Source: DATKMG01 sp035541995
Lineage (GTDB): Bacteria > Acidobacteriota > Terriglobia > Versatilivoradales > Versatilivoraceae
NCBI GenBank assembly: GCA_035541995.1
Contig: DATKMG010000010.1
Coordinates: 1 to 10,627, forward strand
Length of the DNA: 10,627 nucleotides
Direction: 5' to 3'
Part shown: piece by piece, positions 1-7,154 of the stretch
Layout: each line of letters begins with the position of its first letter
Position numbering within the stretch: the stretch's first letter is position 1
Notes under the pieces: model-generated
The model's input: the letters and a program-made list of their open reading frames with translations, nothing else
Told to the model about the DNA's origin: nothing
Database searches by the model: none
Translations under genes and position numbers: made by a program

Positions 1-2
1 CG

Positions 3-512
3 GTGGTCAATACCGATGAGGGTATCCGCCCGGCTTGGCTCAGTTCCGATGCTGAGGCGTTTACGATCATGAGGTACACCTTAACGTCCGTACTGCGTGT
101 CGCTGAGCGGTACCAGATTCTGGTGGGAATTGAACCCCATCAAAGTATTTCCCGGACCACTGCGGGGCTGCTCCGAATTGCCACGCTGGTTGATTCCCCA
201 ATGTTGCGCGTAAATTACGACACGGGGAATGCCTATCTGGCTGGTGTGGATCCTTACGAGGGATTACGAGCCGTCCAGCACCTCCTGGTCCATGTTCACG
301 CCAAGGACATTGCCATCCAACACTCCGAGGCGGAGCGAGGGAAAGTGACGGGAACACCGGTCGGGTGTGCTTGCGGGGACGGGGTGATCGATTGGTCCCG
401 GGTCATCGGGATTTTAAAGAACGCCGGGTTCAGCGGAGTCTTATCAGTGGAGTGTGGCACGCCGGACCAGGCCGTCCGCAGCCTGAGGCATTTGAAAGTG
501 CTGCTCGGCTGA
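3..512 (+). CDS. Sugar phosphate isomerase/epimerase-like TIM-barrel protein, 5' truncated by window edge
   Basis: This is the C-terminal ~169 residues of a xylose-isomerase-like (AP endonuclease 2 superfamily) TIM-barrel protein. The reading frame is open to the left edge, so the GTG at position 3 is probably not the true start. Metal-binding motifs typical of the superfamily are visible: GIEPH (Glu44 of the visible part), NYDTGN (Asp73), HVHAKD (His97/His99) and VECG (Glu150) on a late strand. The family isomerises or epimerises sugars or sugar acids, or cleaves related substrates, using a divalent metal in the cytoplasm. The substrate cannot be told from this fragment. It ends with TGA at 510-512 and converges with the UbiD-type gene across a hairpin-rich gap. 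Family assignment is firm; specific function is not. Confidence 0.85.
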   Translation: MVNTDEGIRPAWLSSDAEAFTIMRYTLTSVLRVAERYQILVGIEPHQSISRTTAGLLRIATLVDSPMLRVNYDTGNAYLAGVDPYEGLRAVQHLLVHVHAKDIAIQHSEAERGKVTGTPVGCACGDGVIDWSRVIGILKNAGFSGVLSVECGTPDQAVRSLRHLKVLLG

Positions 513-532
513 CGGTGGTTTGGTCTGTGTGC

Positions 533-615
533 GACCCCTTCAGGGTCATGGAACCTGATTGGGGCTTTCCGTGGGTTGCACTCACGGCTAATCACATTTG
601 CTCCCCTTTGGGGAG
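533..615. repeat. Hairpin cluster 1 (three compact palindromes)
   Basis: Just after the isomerase-like gene are three short hairpins: GACCC/GGGTC (533-537 with 543-547), CCGTG/CACGG (569-573 with 583-587) and CTCCCC/GGGGAG (601-606 with 610-615). Simple linkers separate them. None is followed by a clear T-run, so I do not call an intrinsic terminator, although the last could help transcription stop. The style resembles interspersed hairpin repeats I associate with Acidobacteriota and Planctomycetes; that comparison is from memory, not from a search. Confidence 0.6.
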
Positions 616-700
616 TCTAGAATTTCAACGTTTTCCTAAATTCAATAGGCAAGGCGGTAAATCACCTTGATCTCTCTGCGTGGTCTCTAAACTTCCAACA

Positions 701-795
701 GGCAGACATCGCCGGAGGCGATGGACGCGAATAGCCGCAGGCGCCAGCCTGCGGAAGTGATGTAAAAAGGGACCAACCCCGGATGGGGTTGAACC
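701..795. repeat. Hairpin cluster 2 (three perfect palindromes)
   Basis: Three perfect hairpins follow closely: CATCGCC/GGCGATG (707-713 with 717-723, loop GGA), CCGCAGGC/GCCTGCGG (735-742 with 747-754, loop GCCA) and CAACCCC/GGGGTTG (774-780 with 785-791, loop GGAT). The block begins with GGCAGACAT, a linker word that recurs at 10552-10560 in the right-hand array. From 796 to 947 I see no gene and no strong structure. Confidence 0.7.
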
Positions 796-947
796 AATCT
801 TAGGATCTCATGTTAAACGCTGACTCCCGTCCCTCGCCCTTCCAACAAGATTCAGACAAAGTCTAATCAAATTCAATAATCAACCGCTCTGGGTTTCACA
901 AATGATTGGGGAAGAGGCTCTTGTGCCTTGAGGTCCTGAGAGTCGAT

Positions 948-2729
948 TCACCTCGGGAAATACTCCCGCCAGCACTGGTCCACTTTTTTGGCAGTTTCAG
1001 GATCGCACTCGACCTCGGCCGGGTAGCGGGGTTTCATTCGGGCATCGACAGCGATGGGACTACGGTAACAAAGATGGTGGTTTCGGATTACTGTCCCGGC
1101 TGCTGTGATATTCGAGGCCGGATCAAACCTGGTAAAGACAGCCCAGAGAAATTGAGATGCGGAGCCGGCAATCCCATCGTCATCCACCAAGATCAGCAAT
1201 TGCCAGTCGCTAAAGTCTCCCCACTGGGCCAAGCGGGCCGCCTGGTCCGGCTCTTCATCATATTTCACACCTGCAATGACCAGACACCCGGGAGAGAAGG
1301 CCCTCACATTATGCACACCGGGGGGTACTTGCCCCCGGAACTCCCGGGGCAAAGATCGAACGGGTTCTCCCAAGCCTAGCATGATGGCTTTGCTTCCCCT
1401 ATTGATCTCAGGCCCGCAGTAGTCCAGCGTATCCATCGACAGATTCGACAGGATAAAGAAGTCTGTTTCCCAGCGTATCCGTTCCAGAACATGGGTCAGC
1501 ACATTCTGAAAATCCTTCAGGTCTATTCGGGAATTGACCACAATCAGGAACTTGGTCAGTGAGAGTTGTCCCTCACCAAGGATCCTGAATGCCGAGACCA
1601 TAGCCTCCCGAGCGTACCGTTCCTTAACGATTGCGGCTGACAGGGAATGAAAGCCGGTCTCTCCGTAGCTCCATAGGGCTTCCACACCAGGCATGACGAA
1701 TGGAAAAAGCGGGCTCAGCAATTCCTGGAGATAGTTGCCAATAAAATAATCTTCCTGCCTCGGCTTCCCAACCACGGTAGCAGGATAAATGGCGTCTTTT
1801 CGGCGATAAATCCTTTCCACACGGAATACCGGATAGTCGTGCTGAAGCGAGTAATAGCCGTAGTGGTCACCAAAGGGCCCCTCCGGGTGACGTTCTCTGG
1901 ATGGAACGTGACCCTGCAACACAAACTCCGCTTCGGCCGGGAAAGGATGGGGACTATTTGAACCCCGGATCATTGTCAGCCGCTTGCCCGCCAGAACCGA
2001 TGCCATCATCAACTCACCGACATTCTCCGGTAAAGGCGCGATGGCCGCGAGAATCAAGGCAGGCGGTCCTCCGAGGAACACGCTCAAGGGCAGATGTTCA
2101 TTGAGTTGCTCGGCAACCTTGTAGTGGAATCCGCCCCCCTTGTGAATCTGCCAGTGCATGCCGGTTGTAGTCGAGTCAAACCGTTGCATCCGATAGACGC
2201 CCAGATTGTGCCGCTTGTCTTTCGGATTCTCGGAATAGACCAACGGCAAAGTTACGAAAGGTCCGCCATCCTTAGGCCAGACGGTGAGTATGGGGAGTCG
2301 ATTTAGATCAGGCGGTTGTTCCATTACTTCCATGACTGGCCCGGAATTCACTCGCCGAGTACCCATTCTGAGAGCGTCCGGGATGAGGCCACGATGCTTC
2401 CATAACTTTCCCACGGTTGGGGGAAATGCCGTTTCAGCAAACTCGGTAATTTGCTTCATGAACCGGAGAGGATGTGGGCCGAAGGCCCTTTCAATGCGGC
2501 GGAGAGTCCCAAACAGGTTTGTGACAACTGGAAAGGGGCTGTTCTTTACTCGCTTGAAGTAAAGGCACGGGCCTCCTTGTTCGACGACCCGTCGATGTAT
2601 CTCGGCCAACTCCAGAAAGGGGTCTACTTCTACGCCAATAGTCGCCAGGTCTCCGTCTTGGCGGAGGACTTCAAGGTACTCTCTCAAGTTTCGATAAGTC
2701 ACAATACTCGGGCCCGGTTTCAAAATCAT
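948..2729 (-). CDS. UbiD family (prenylated-FMN-dependent) decarboxylase
   Basis: A 593-residue UbiD-family protein, cytoplasmic. The family reversibly decarboxylates aromatic or conjugated acids using prenylated FMN supplied by a UbiX flavin prenyltransferase, which is not in the window. Visible signatures, numbered from ATG 2729: NLGVYRMQ (Arg180), then TTGMHWQIHKGGGFHY, expected to bind prFMN, Mn2+ and K+; EGPFGDHYGYYS with acidic Glu283 and Asp288 flanking GPFG; and near the C-terminus FTRFDP and VDARMKPRYPAE. The frame stays open upstream to 2816, but those codons lie inside palindrome A (2731-2839) and resemble no UbiD N-terminus, so I start at 2729, just before IVTYRNLREYLEVL. No Shine-Dalgarno is visible there; a GTG at 2700-2702 is an alternative. 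Roles could include quinone biosynthesis or aromatic acid metabolism; substrate unknown. Confidence 0.9.
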   Translation of the reverse strand: MILKPGPSIVTYRNLREYLEVLRQDGDLATIGVEVDPFLELAEIHRRVVEQGGPCLYFKRVKNSPFPVVTNLFGTLRRIERAFGPHPLRFMKQITEFAETAFPPTVGKLWKHRGLIPDALRMGTRRVNSGPVMEVMEQPPDLNRLPILTVWPKDGGPFVTLPLVYSENPKDKRHNLGVYRMQRFDSTTTGMHWQIHKGGGFHYKVAEQLNEHLPLSVFLGGPPALILAAIAPLPENVGELMMASVLAGKRLTMIRGSNSPHPFPAEAEFVLQGHVPSRERHPEGPFGDHYGYYSLQHDYPVFRVERIYRRKDAIYPATVVGKPRQEDYFIGNYLQELLSPLFPFVMPGVEALWSYGETGFHSLSAAIVKERYAREAMVSAFRILGEGQLSLTKFLIVVNSRIDLKDFQNVLTHVLERIRWETDFFILSNLSMDTLDYCGPEINRGSKAIMLGLGEPVRSLPREFRGQVPPGVHNVRAFSPGCLVIAGVKYDEEPDQAARLAQWGDFSDWQLLILVDDDGIAGSASQFLWAVFTRFDPASNITAAGTVIRNHHLCYRSPIAVDARMKPRYPAEVECDPETAKKVDQCWREYFPR

Positions 2730-2730
2730 T

Positions 2731-2839
2731 GGTAGCCACGGTGAGCGCATTTGGCGACGGCGGTCACCGCGAGCCGTGGGCTTTTGACTGGTTTCACAAG
2801 CCCACACTTCCTGCAAACAGAGAGGTCGGCATGGCTACC
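2731..2839. repeat. Cloverleaf-like palindrome A
   Basis: A 109-bp element whose ends pair perfectly: GGTAGCCA (2731-2738) with TGGCTACC (2832-2839). Inside are CGGTGA/TCACCG (2739-2744 with 2764-2769, extended inward by CGC/GCG) and GTGGGC/GCCCAC (2776-2781 with 2800-2805), the latter with a loop starting TTTTGAC. It has the same layout and orientation as palindrome B (7535-7630): same end word GGTAGC/GCTACC, same GTGGGC/GCCCAC arm, same TTTGAC loop word. It abuts the chosen start codon of the UbiD-family gene. Confidence 0.75.
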
Positions 2840-2848
2840 AAAGCTGGG

Positions 2849-2900
2849 ATTTTCATAGAAGCCTTGCATGACCCTGCGGGGCAACAAGTAACATGAAAAT
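2849..2900. repeat. Interspersed unit with ATTTTCAT/ATGAAAAT ends (copy next to A)
   Basis: A 52-bp unit beginning ATTTTCAT (2849-2856) and ending ATGAAAAT (2893-2900), the same terminal inverted repeat as the units at 7206, 7338 and 7474. Its centre (TGACCCTGCGGGGCA) is diverged from the others. It follows palindrome A at 9 bp, as the unit at 7638 follows palindrome B at 7 bp, suggesting the two blocks share a composite origin. Confidence 0.6.
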
Positions 2901-2950
2901 GGGGGAATGACTCCCTAAGTGATCATTAGTGCAAGATCCATCGGGTCAAT

Positions 2951-2983
2951 CTCGTCCTCGGAAGCTTCTTTGTCAAGGACGAG
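2951..2983. repeat. Perfect 8-bp inverted repeat
   Basis: CTCGTCCT (2951-2958) pairs with AGGACGAG (2976-2983) around a 17-base loop. It lies between two interspersed units in the gap between the UbiD-family gene and the M23 peptidase gene. No T-run follows on either strand, so it is unlikely to be a strong intrinsic terminator. Confidence 0.5.
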
Positions 2984-2994
2984 TGACGAGGGCG

Positions 2995-3099
2995 ATTTTC
3001 ATGAGAGTGCCCCTTGACCTTTTCAAGTTCACCACCGTCTATGAGAATGGCAGTCTTGGGGGTACTTGGGAGCCGATCTCCGAGCGGCGATCAGTTTGA
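2995..3099 (-). repeat. Inverted copy (arm 1) of the repeat at 7155-7259, containing one interspersed unit
   Basis: Read on the - strand, this 105-bp block aligns without gaps to 7155-7259 on the + strand, at about 84 percent identity by my hand count (17 mismatches). Shared words include TCAAACTG, CGCCGCTCGGAGATCGG, CCCCCAAGAC, GGTGGTGA and AGGTCA. The 2995-3048 part is one ATTTTCAT/ATGAAAAT unit, here in minus orientation. The two arms are about 4 kb apart and flank the M23, fmdB-like, ilvD and PPIase genes. From 3100 to the M23 stop I see only GGTGGCTACC (3103-3112), which resembles a palindrome end. Confidence 0.8.
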
Positions 3100-3147
3100 C
3101 GCGGTGGCTACCTTGATGTCTGCATCTCATAAAAGAGAGGCCGCCAA

Positions 3148-4041
3148 CTATTCTCCCAGCAACGCCGTGGTGAGCCACAGTGGATCGACTCGTGCACCGT
3201 TGAGCCGGCAGGACCAGTGCAGATGAGGTCCGGTCACCCTACCGGTCGAACCGACGGTCCCAACAAGCTGCCCCTTCTTCACCGTTTCCCCGTCCTTAAC
3301 TTCCAGAGTTGTACAGTGGCCGTAGTAAGTGTAAAGCCCTAAGCCATGATCGATTACAACGGTATTGCCGCTGAAAAACAGGTTCTCCGATAGCACCACT
3401 TTTCCCGAGTTGGCCGCTTTGATGGGTGTTCCGGCGTCGGCTTTGAAGTCCACACCGGCATGGGGACTCCGAGGTTGATTATTGACAATCCGCCGCCGGC
3501 CAAAACCGCTGGTTAGTTGGCTATCGATGGGCCGAATAAAACGGCCTGACCATAACCGATCCGGGGAAACAGTTCCCCAGAGGATGTCGAGTTTCTTGGA
3601 CTCCTCCTCCGCTCTTTTCTGATCCTCGGGGTTGAGAGTGACATACTTCTCATCCACCGTGATGCGTTGCTCCGGGAACTTCCTCAGCAAGATGCGAATC
3701 GATCGGTGAATTTCCTGGGAGTGTTTGTCTTCGAAGAGGATCTTCCCTTCGAGGGGATGTTCACCTGCTTTGGTTTCCAAGTCGATCCCCGCTAGAGCTT
3801 CCCAGGTGTGGCTGGAGGGGTGCGAATAGAATATCAACTTTTTCCGGTCAAAGGAGGTTTCGATCTCCCTTATAGGTTTCTCCGATTCAACCAGGATGCG
3901 GAAGATGCCCCCCTGGTCGAACCGCTGGTTTGCAGCGGAGACGGAGAGCCGGACTGGTTCTGCTGTCTGGCTGACATACGGGATGGACAAGAAATAGCTT
4001 AAGCTAGCAAGGAAGAGAACACTGAGGGCTCGCCAGTTCAA
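3148..4041 (-). CDS. Exported M23 family metallopeptidase (LytM-like)
   Basis: A 297-residue protein with an N-terminal hydrophobic signal (residues ~5-25, ALSVLFLASLSYFLSIPYV) for export. Residues ~30-120 form a beta-rich Ig-like region of the sort that precedes M23 domains (GIDLETKAGEHPLEG). Residues ~125-165 are a charged linker. The M23 domain spans ~170-290. Zn ligands and catalytic residues are visible: His194 and Asp198 (SPHAGVDF), His242 (YYGHC), His273 and His275 (GPHLHW). Complete M23 motifs predict peptidoglycan endopeptidase activity in the periplasm, or regulation of a lytic enzyme. The start is TTG at 4039-4041: in-frame TGA lies just upstream, and GAGGGAG sits 4 bases before the TTG (complement of 4046-4052). 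It lies 119 bp downstream of the FmdB-like gene and may be co-transcribed with it. Confidence 0.92.
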   Translation of the reverse strand: MNWRALSVLFLASLSYFLSIPYVSQTAEPVRLSVSAANQRFDQGGIFRILVESEKPIREIETSFDRKKLIFYSHPSSHTWEALAGIDLETKAGEHPLEGKILFEDKHSQEIHRSIRILLRKFPEQRITVDEKYVTLNPEDQKRAEEESKKLDILWGTVSPDRLWSGRFIRPIDSQLTSGFGRRRIVNNQPRSPHAGVDFKADAGTPIKAANSGKVVLSENLFFSGNTVVIDHGLGLYTYYGHCTTLEVKDGETVKKGQLVGTVGSTGRVTGPHLHWSCRLNGARVDPLWLTTALLGE

Positions 4042-4045
4042 AACA

Positions 4046-4052
4046 CTCCCTC
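4046..4052 (-). promoter_or_regulatory. Ribosome binding site supporting the TTG start of the M23 gene
   Basis: On the - strand this reads GAGGGAG, 4 bases ahead of the TTG start. An in-frame TGA overlaps the site, so no upstream start is possible. This decides the start codon. Confidence 0.7.
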
Positions 4053-4160
4053 ACGATAGACTTCATTCAATGATGCTTCCATATTTGGGTTTGAATCCGA
4101 AGGCAGAACGCCAGGGCAGCTTAAGTCGGACAGAAGAGAAATGCTCTCTCCTGCTTCAGG

Positions 4161-4394
4161 TCACTCCATCATCTGGCACATTCCCTGCTGAGCGGCACCA
4201 CAAGTACCGCAGGGTCCTGGCGCCATCTCCCGCTTGCTCGCATGGGACTCAGCGACTGAGACTGCGAACGTGGAAAACAGTTTCTCCACACGCGGACTAT
4301 CACATTTCTGACAACGGATCGAATTGGAGTTCAAGGGAACAATCTTCTCAAAGGCCGTGCCACACTCCAGGCAGTGGTATTCGTAAATTGGCAT
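4161..4394 (-). CDS. FmdB family zinc-ribbon protein
   Basis: A 77-residue protein opening MPIYEYHCLECG, the hallmark of the FmdB putative regulatory family. Cysteine pairs CLEC and CQKC (about residues 8-11 and 28-31) form the predicted zinc ribbon, followed by a typical 'VEKLFSTFAV' strand. The C-terminus has a further CGTCG plus one Cys (PCGTCGAAQQGMC), often seen in this family as a flexible Cys-rich tail. The role is unclear; the family was named from the fmd operon of Methylophilus, and most members are uncharacterised. The start is ATG 4392-4394 with GAGG five bases upstream. The frame extends to a TTG at 4499, but that overlaps the -35 box of a strong promoter. It is transcribed divergently from ilvD. 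Confidence 0.9.
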   Translation of the reverse strand: MPIYEYHCLECGTAFEKIVPLNSNSIRCQKCDSPRVEKLFSTFAVSVAESHASKREMAPGPCGTCGAAQQGMCQMME

Positions 4395-4470
4395 ACTTAC
4401 CTCATTCTTGCCCCCAATTAAGCCCGTACTCAGCCCTGGCTTGTCGAAAAGAAGAGGGCACTCTTCCAAT

Positions 4471-4499
4471 AATATAGTCGACAACGCCGTCACTGTCAA
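4471..4499 (-). promoter_or_regulatory. Sigma70-like promoter for the FmdB-like gene
   Basis: On the - strand: TTGACA (complement of 4494-4499), exactly 17 bases, then TATATT (complement of 4471-4476). This is a perfect -35 and a 5/6 match at -10. The predicted transcript start is near 4464, giving a leader of about 70 bases before ATG 4394. It may also drive the M23 gene. Confidence 0.7.
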
Positions 4500-4555
4500 A
4501 GGTTCAGGATCTCGTCCATGGAGGCCATCCGTTCCAGTTTTCGTTTTCGCTTGTA

Positions 4556-4575
4556 TTGACAGATAATAATTGTCA
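4556..4575. promoter_or_regulatory. Palindrome overlapping the ilvD promoter, possible operator
   Basis: TGACA (4557-4561) and TGTCA (4571-4575) form an inverted repeat around an AT-rich 9-base centre. The right half overlaps the proposed -35 box of ilvD, so a bound protein could block the promoter. The regulator is unknown. The sequence from 4562 has a partial (12/19 by hand) likeness to the Fur box, which is weak evidence. Confidence 0.35.
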
Positions 4576-4598
4576 GCTTAATTGCACTCGCCTAGAAT
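4570..4598 (+). promoter_or_regulatory. Sigma70-like promoter for ilvD-PPIase
   Basis: TTGTCA (4570-4575), a 17-base spacer, then TAGAAT (4593-4598): 5/6 matches in both boxes. The predicted start is near 4605, giving a leader of about 65 bases. A perfect TTGACA at 4556-4561 has no good -10 at the right distance. Confidence 0.6.
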
Positions 4599-4670
4599 GT
4601 TGGGCCCATAGGAGAGTAAAAGGTTTGAAGTAACTTTTGAATTCTTAGCGTAATCAAATTGGAGGCATAA

Positions 4671-6356
4671 ATGGTATACGACCCCAAGGCAAAGAGCCGA
4701 ATCATTCTGCACGGTAGAGACCGAGCTCCGGCCCGGGCTTATTTGAAGGGGATCGGATTTTCTGCCGAAGACTTAACCCGTCCTATCGTAGGGATTGCAA
4801 ATACCTGGATTGAAACTATGCCCTGCAACTTTCACCTGCGTCAATTGGCAGAGAGGGTAAAAGAAGGTGTCCGAGCCGCTGGGGGGACGCCCATGGAGTT
4901 CAATACCATTGCTATCAGCGACGGAATCACCATGGGGACTGAAGGCATGAAGGCTTCGCTAGTGAGCCGTGAAGTGGTAGCGGATTCCATCGAATTAGTG
5001 GGACGCGGCCACATGTTCGATGCCATTGTAGCCCTGGTTGGTTGTGACAAAACCATCCCGGGGGCAGTGCTGGGATTGGCGCGACTGAATGTTCCCTCTC
5101 TGGTCTTATATGGCGGCTCGATCCTGCCTGGCCACTTCAAGGGGAAAGACGTCACCATTCAGGATGTCTTTGAAGCCGTTGGAGCCAATGCGGCTGGCCG
5201 AATGACAGACGCCGACTTGCTGGAGCTCGAAAATGTGGCCAGCCCTGGGGTCGGTGCATGTGGTGGCCAATATACGGCCAATACCATGGCAACGGCCCTG
5301 GAATTCCTTGGAATCTCGCCCATGGGGTCATCCAGCGTTCCTGCTCCGGATCTCCGGAAGAACGAAGTGAGTGTGGCTTGCGGCAAAATGGTCATGGAAC
5401 TGCTGCGGCGAGGCCTTCGCCCGTCCGACATCCTTACTCGCAAGGCATTCGAGAATGCGATCGCCAGTGTGGCAGCCACAGGAGGGTCAACCAATGCAGT
5501 TCTTCATCTCATTGCCATAGCGCGAGAGGTCGCGGTGCCACTCGGCATTGACGACTTCGACCTCATTAGTTCCCGGACGCCGCTGTTGGCAGATCTGAAG
5601 CCCGGTGGGAAATACGTGGCCACCGATGTTGACAAAGCAGGAGGAGTTGCAGTCATTGCCAAGCGACTCCTGGATGGCGGATACATTGATCCGTCCCCTA
5701 TTACGGTGAGTGGAAAGATTCTGGGAGAGGAAGCGCAGAAGGCGGTCGAGACCCCGGGTCAACAAGTTATCCGTCCGCTTTCCAATCCTCTCAAGCCCAC
5801 CGGAGGCCTGGTAATTTTGAGAGGAAACCTGGCACCGGAAGGATGTGTCATTAAGGTGGCTGGGCATGAGCGCCTTTACCACCGGGGTCCGGCCAGGGTA
5901 TTTGACCGGGAGGAGGATGCCATGCGCGCGGTGACTCGGCGTGAAATCAATTCCGGCGACGTAGTGGTGATCCGCTATGAAGGGCCTCGCGGGGGCCCCG
6001 GCATGCGGGAAATGCTGGGTGTGACTGCCGCCCTGGTTGGCGAGGGTTTGGGGGACCAGGTTGCCTTGCTGACTGACGGGCGATTCAGTGGCGCCACCCG
6101 AGGTCTTATGGCCGGACACGTGGCACCTGAAGCTTATATGGGTGGGCCGATCGCCGCCGTCCATGAAGGTGATATGGTCATTTTCGATATTAAACAGCGA
6201 AGGTTGGATGTTGAGATTTCCGAGGAAGAACTCAAAAATCGGTTGTCAACTTGGAAGCCCCCTAAGCCTCGGTATTCCTCCGGAGTTTTTGCGAAGTACA
6301 TTTCTCTGGTTTCCTCCGCTTCGGAAGGGGCCATCACTAAACCGATTTTCCAATGA
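4671..6356 (+). CDS. ilvD: Dihydroxy-acid dehydratase
   Basis: A 561-residue IlvD, the third enzyme of valine, isoleucine and leucine synthesis in the cytoplasm. It dehydrates 2,3-dihydroxy-3-methylbutanoate (or the 3-methylpentanoate) to the 2-keto acid using an Fe-S cluster and Mg2+. The three cluster cysteines are in place: Cys52 (TMPCNFH), Cys125 (GCDKTIPG) and Cys197 (GACGGQYTANTM). Also present are SDGITMGTEGM (83-93), AATGGSTNAVLH (268-279) and TDGRFSGATRG (468-478), whose Ser473 is the family's catalytic serine. Length and motifs match full-length members of the family, with no sign of damage. ATG 4671 has GGAGG five bases upstream (4661-4665). Its TGA overlaps an ATG (ATGA at 6353-6356) in frame with the following cyclophilin gene, indicating one operon. 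Confidence 0.98.
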   Translation: MVYDPKAKSRIILHGRDRAPARAYLKGIGFSAEDLTRPIVGIANTWIETMPCNFHLRQLAERVKEGVRAAGGTPMEFNTIAISDGITMGTEGMKASLVSREVVADSIELVGRGHMFDAIVALVGCDKTIPGAVLGLARLNVPSLVLYGGSILPGHFKGKDVTIQDVFEAVGANAAGRMTDADLLELENVASPGVGACGGQYTANTMATALEFLGISPMGSSSVPAPDLRKNEVSVACGKMVMELLRRGLRPSDILTRKAFENAIASVAATGGSTNAVLHLIAIAREVAVPLGIDDFDLISSRTPLLADLKPGGKYVATDVDKAGGVAVIAKRLLDGGYIDPSPITVSGKILGEEAQKAVETPGQQVIRPLSNPLKPTGGLVILRGNLAPEGCVIKVAGHERLYHRGPARVFDREEDAMRAVTRREINSGDVVVIRYEGPRGGPGMREMLGVTAALVGEGLGDQVALLTDGRFSGATRGLMAGHVAPEAYMGGPIAAVHEGDMVIFDIKQRRLDVEISEEELKNRLSTWKPPKPRYSSGVFAKYISLVSSASEGAITKPIFQ

Positions 6357-6433
6357 ATTGGTCTGAGATCGCTAAGCATCTGACGCAACCTGTCGTAAAG
6401 CATTTGCAGATTTCAGAGGAAAGGAATCTTAAT

Positions 6434-7075
6434 GTGAGAAAGTCCTCATGGTCTCACGATCAGATATATCGAGGCGTAATTTTGGCGGCGGGGATTCTCG
6501 GATTGATGGCAGCATTCACTGCCTGCCAGAAGACCTCGAAACCCAACCCCAAAGTGCCGGCCGGAGCCAAGAGCTCCGGTGGCAATCATGCCCTTATCGA
6601 AACAGACAAGGGGACCATTGAAATCCAACTGTTCGAACCAGACGCTCCCAAGGCCGTAGAAAACTTCCGGTTGTTGGCCGAACATGGTTACTACGACGGA
6701 CTCACCTTTCATCGGATATTGAAGGGATTCATGATTCAAGGTGGAGACCCCAATGGAAATGGAACCGGGGGAGAGAGTGCCTGGGGCGGCGAGTTTGAAG
6801 ACGAGATCAATCGAAATTCGAGGCTATACCAGAGAGGATACAAAAGAGGGATCGTAGCCATGGCCAACCGTGGGCCAAACACCAATGGCAGCCAGTTCTT
6901 CATCATGCATCACGATTACAACCTGCCACCCAAATATGTGATCTTTGGCGATGTTACTAAGGGTATCGAAGTGGTTGATGCCCTAGCTGACGTTGCTTGT
7001 ACCGCCGGTGACGATGGCAATCCAAGTAAGCCCCTCTCTCCGGTCTATATACGAAAGATCATCATAAGACCTTAA
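6434..7075 (+). CDS. Lipoprotein peptidyl-prolyl cis-trans isomerase, cyclophilin type
   Basis: A cyclophilin-fold prolyl isomerase with an N-terminal lipoprotein signal. From GTG 6434 (213 residues): basic N-region (RKSSWSHDQIYR), hydrophobic stretch, and lipobox-like FTAC with Cys31 as lipidation site. A Pro/Lys/Gly linker follows, then the cyclophilin domain from ~residue 53. Active-site motifs are present: FHRILKGFMIQGGD (Arg94, Phe99, Met100, Gln102) and MANRGPNTNGSQFFI (142-156), then PKYVIFGDV. It probably assists protein folding in the periplasm, anchored to a membrane. The frame also runs from ATG 6353, overlapping the ilvD stop, but that start lacks a ribosome site and puts 27 extra residues before the signal. 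AGGAAAGGA ends 9 bases before the GTG. Co-transcribed with ilvD, with no obvious functional link. Confidence 0.93.
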   Translation: MRKSSWSHDQIYRGVILAAGILGLMAAFTACQKTSKPNPKVPAGAKSSGGNHALIETDKGTIEIQLFEPDAPKAVENFRLLAEHGYYDGLTFHRILKGFMIQGGDPNGNGTGGESAWGGEFEDEINRNSRLYQRGYKRGIVAMANRGPNTNGSQFFIMHHDYNLPPKYVIFGDVTKGIEVVDALADVACTAGDDGNPSKPLSPVYIRKIIIRP

Positions 7076-7154
7076 CCAAGGTGAGGGGAGTTAAAGACCT
7101 TCCGTCGACCCGCGCGTTTGAAGGTGGTCGCCGGGCTCCGTTGTGGTGGTTGCC

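Noticed and set aside
906..1379. 157-codon frame on the + strand
   Set aside because: Lies antisense to the 3' end of the UbiD-family gene, whose motifs are clear; the translation resembles nothing.
2730..2816. N-terminal extension of the UbiD-family protein
   Set aside because: The codons fall within palindrome A and the peptide (MQEVWACETSQKP...) has no likeness to UbiD N-termini.
4395..4499. N-terminal extension of the FmdB-like protein from TTG 4499
   Set aside because: Overlaps a near-consensus promoter, and the family begins MPIYEY, which has its own ribosome site.
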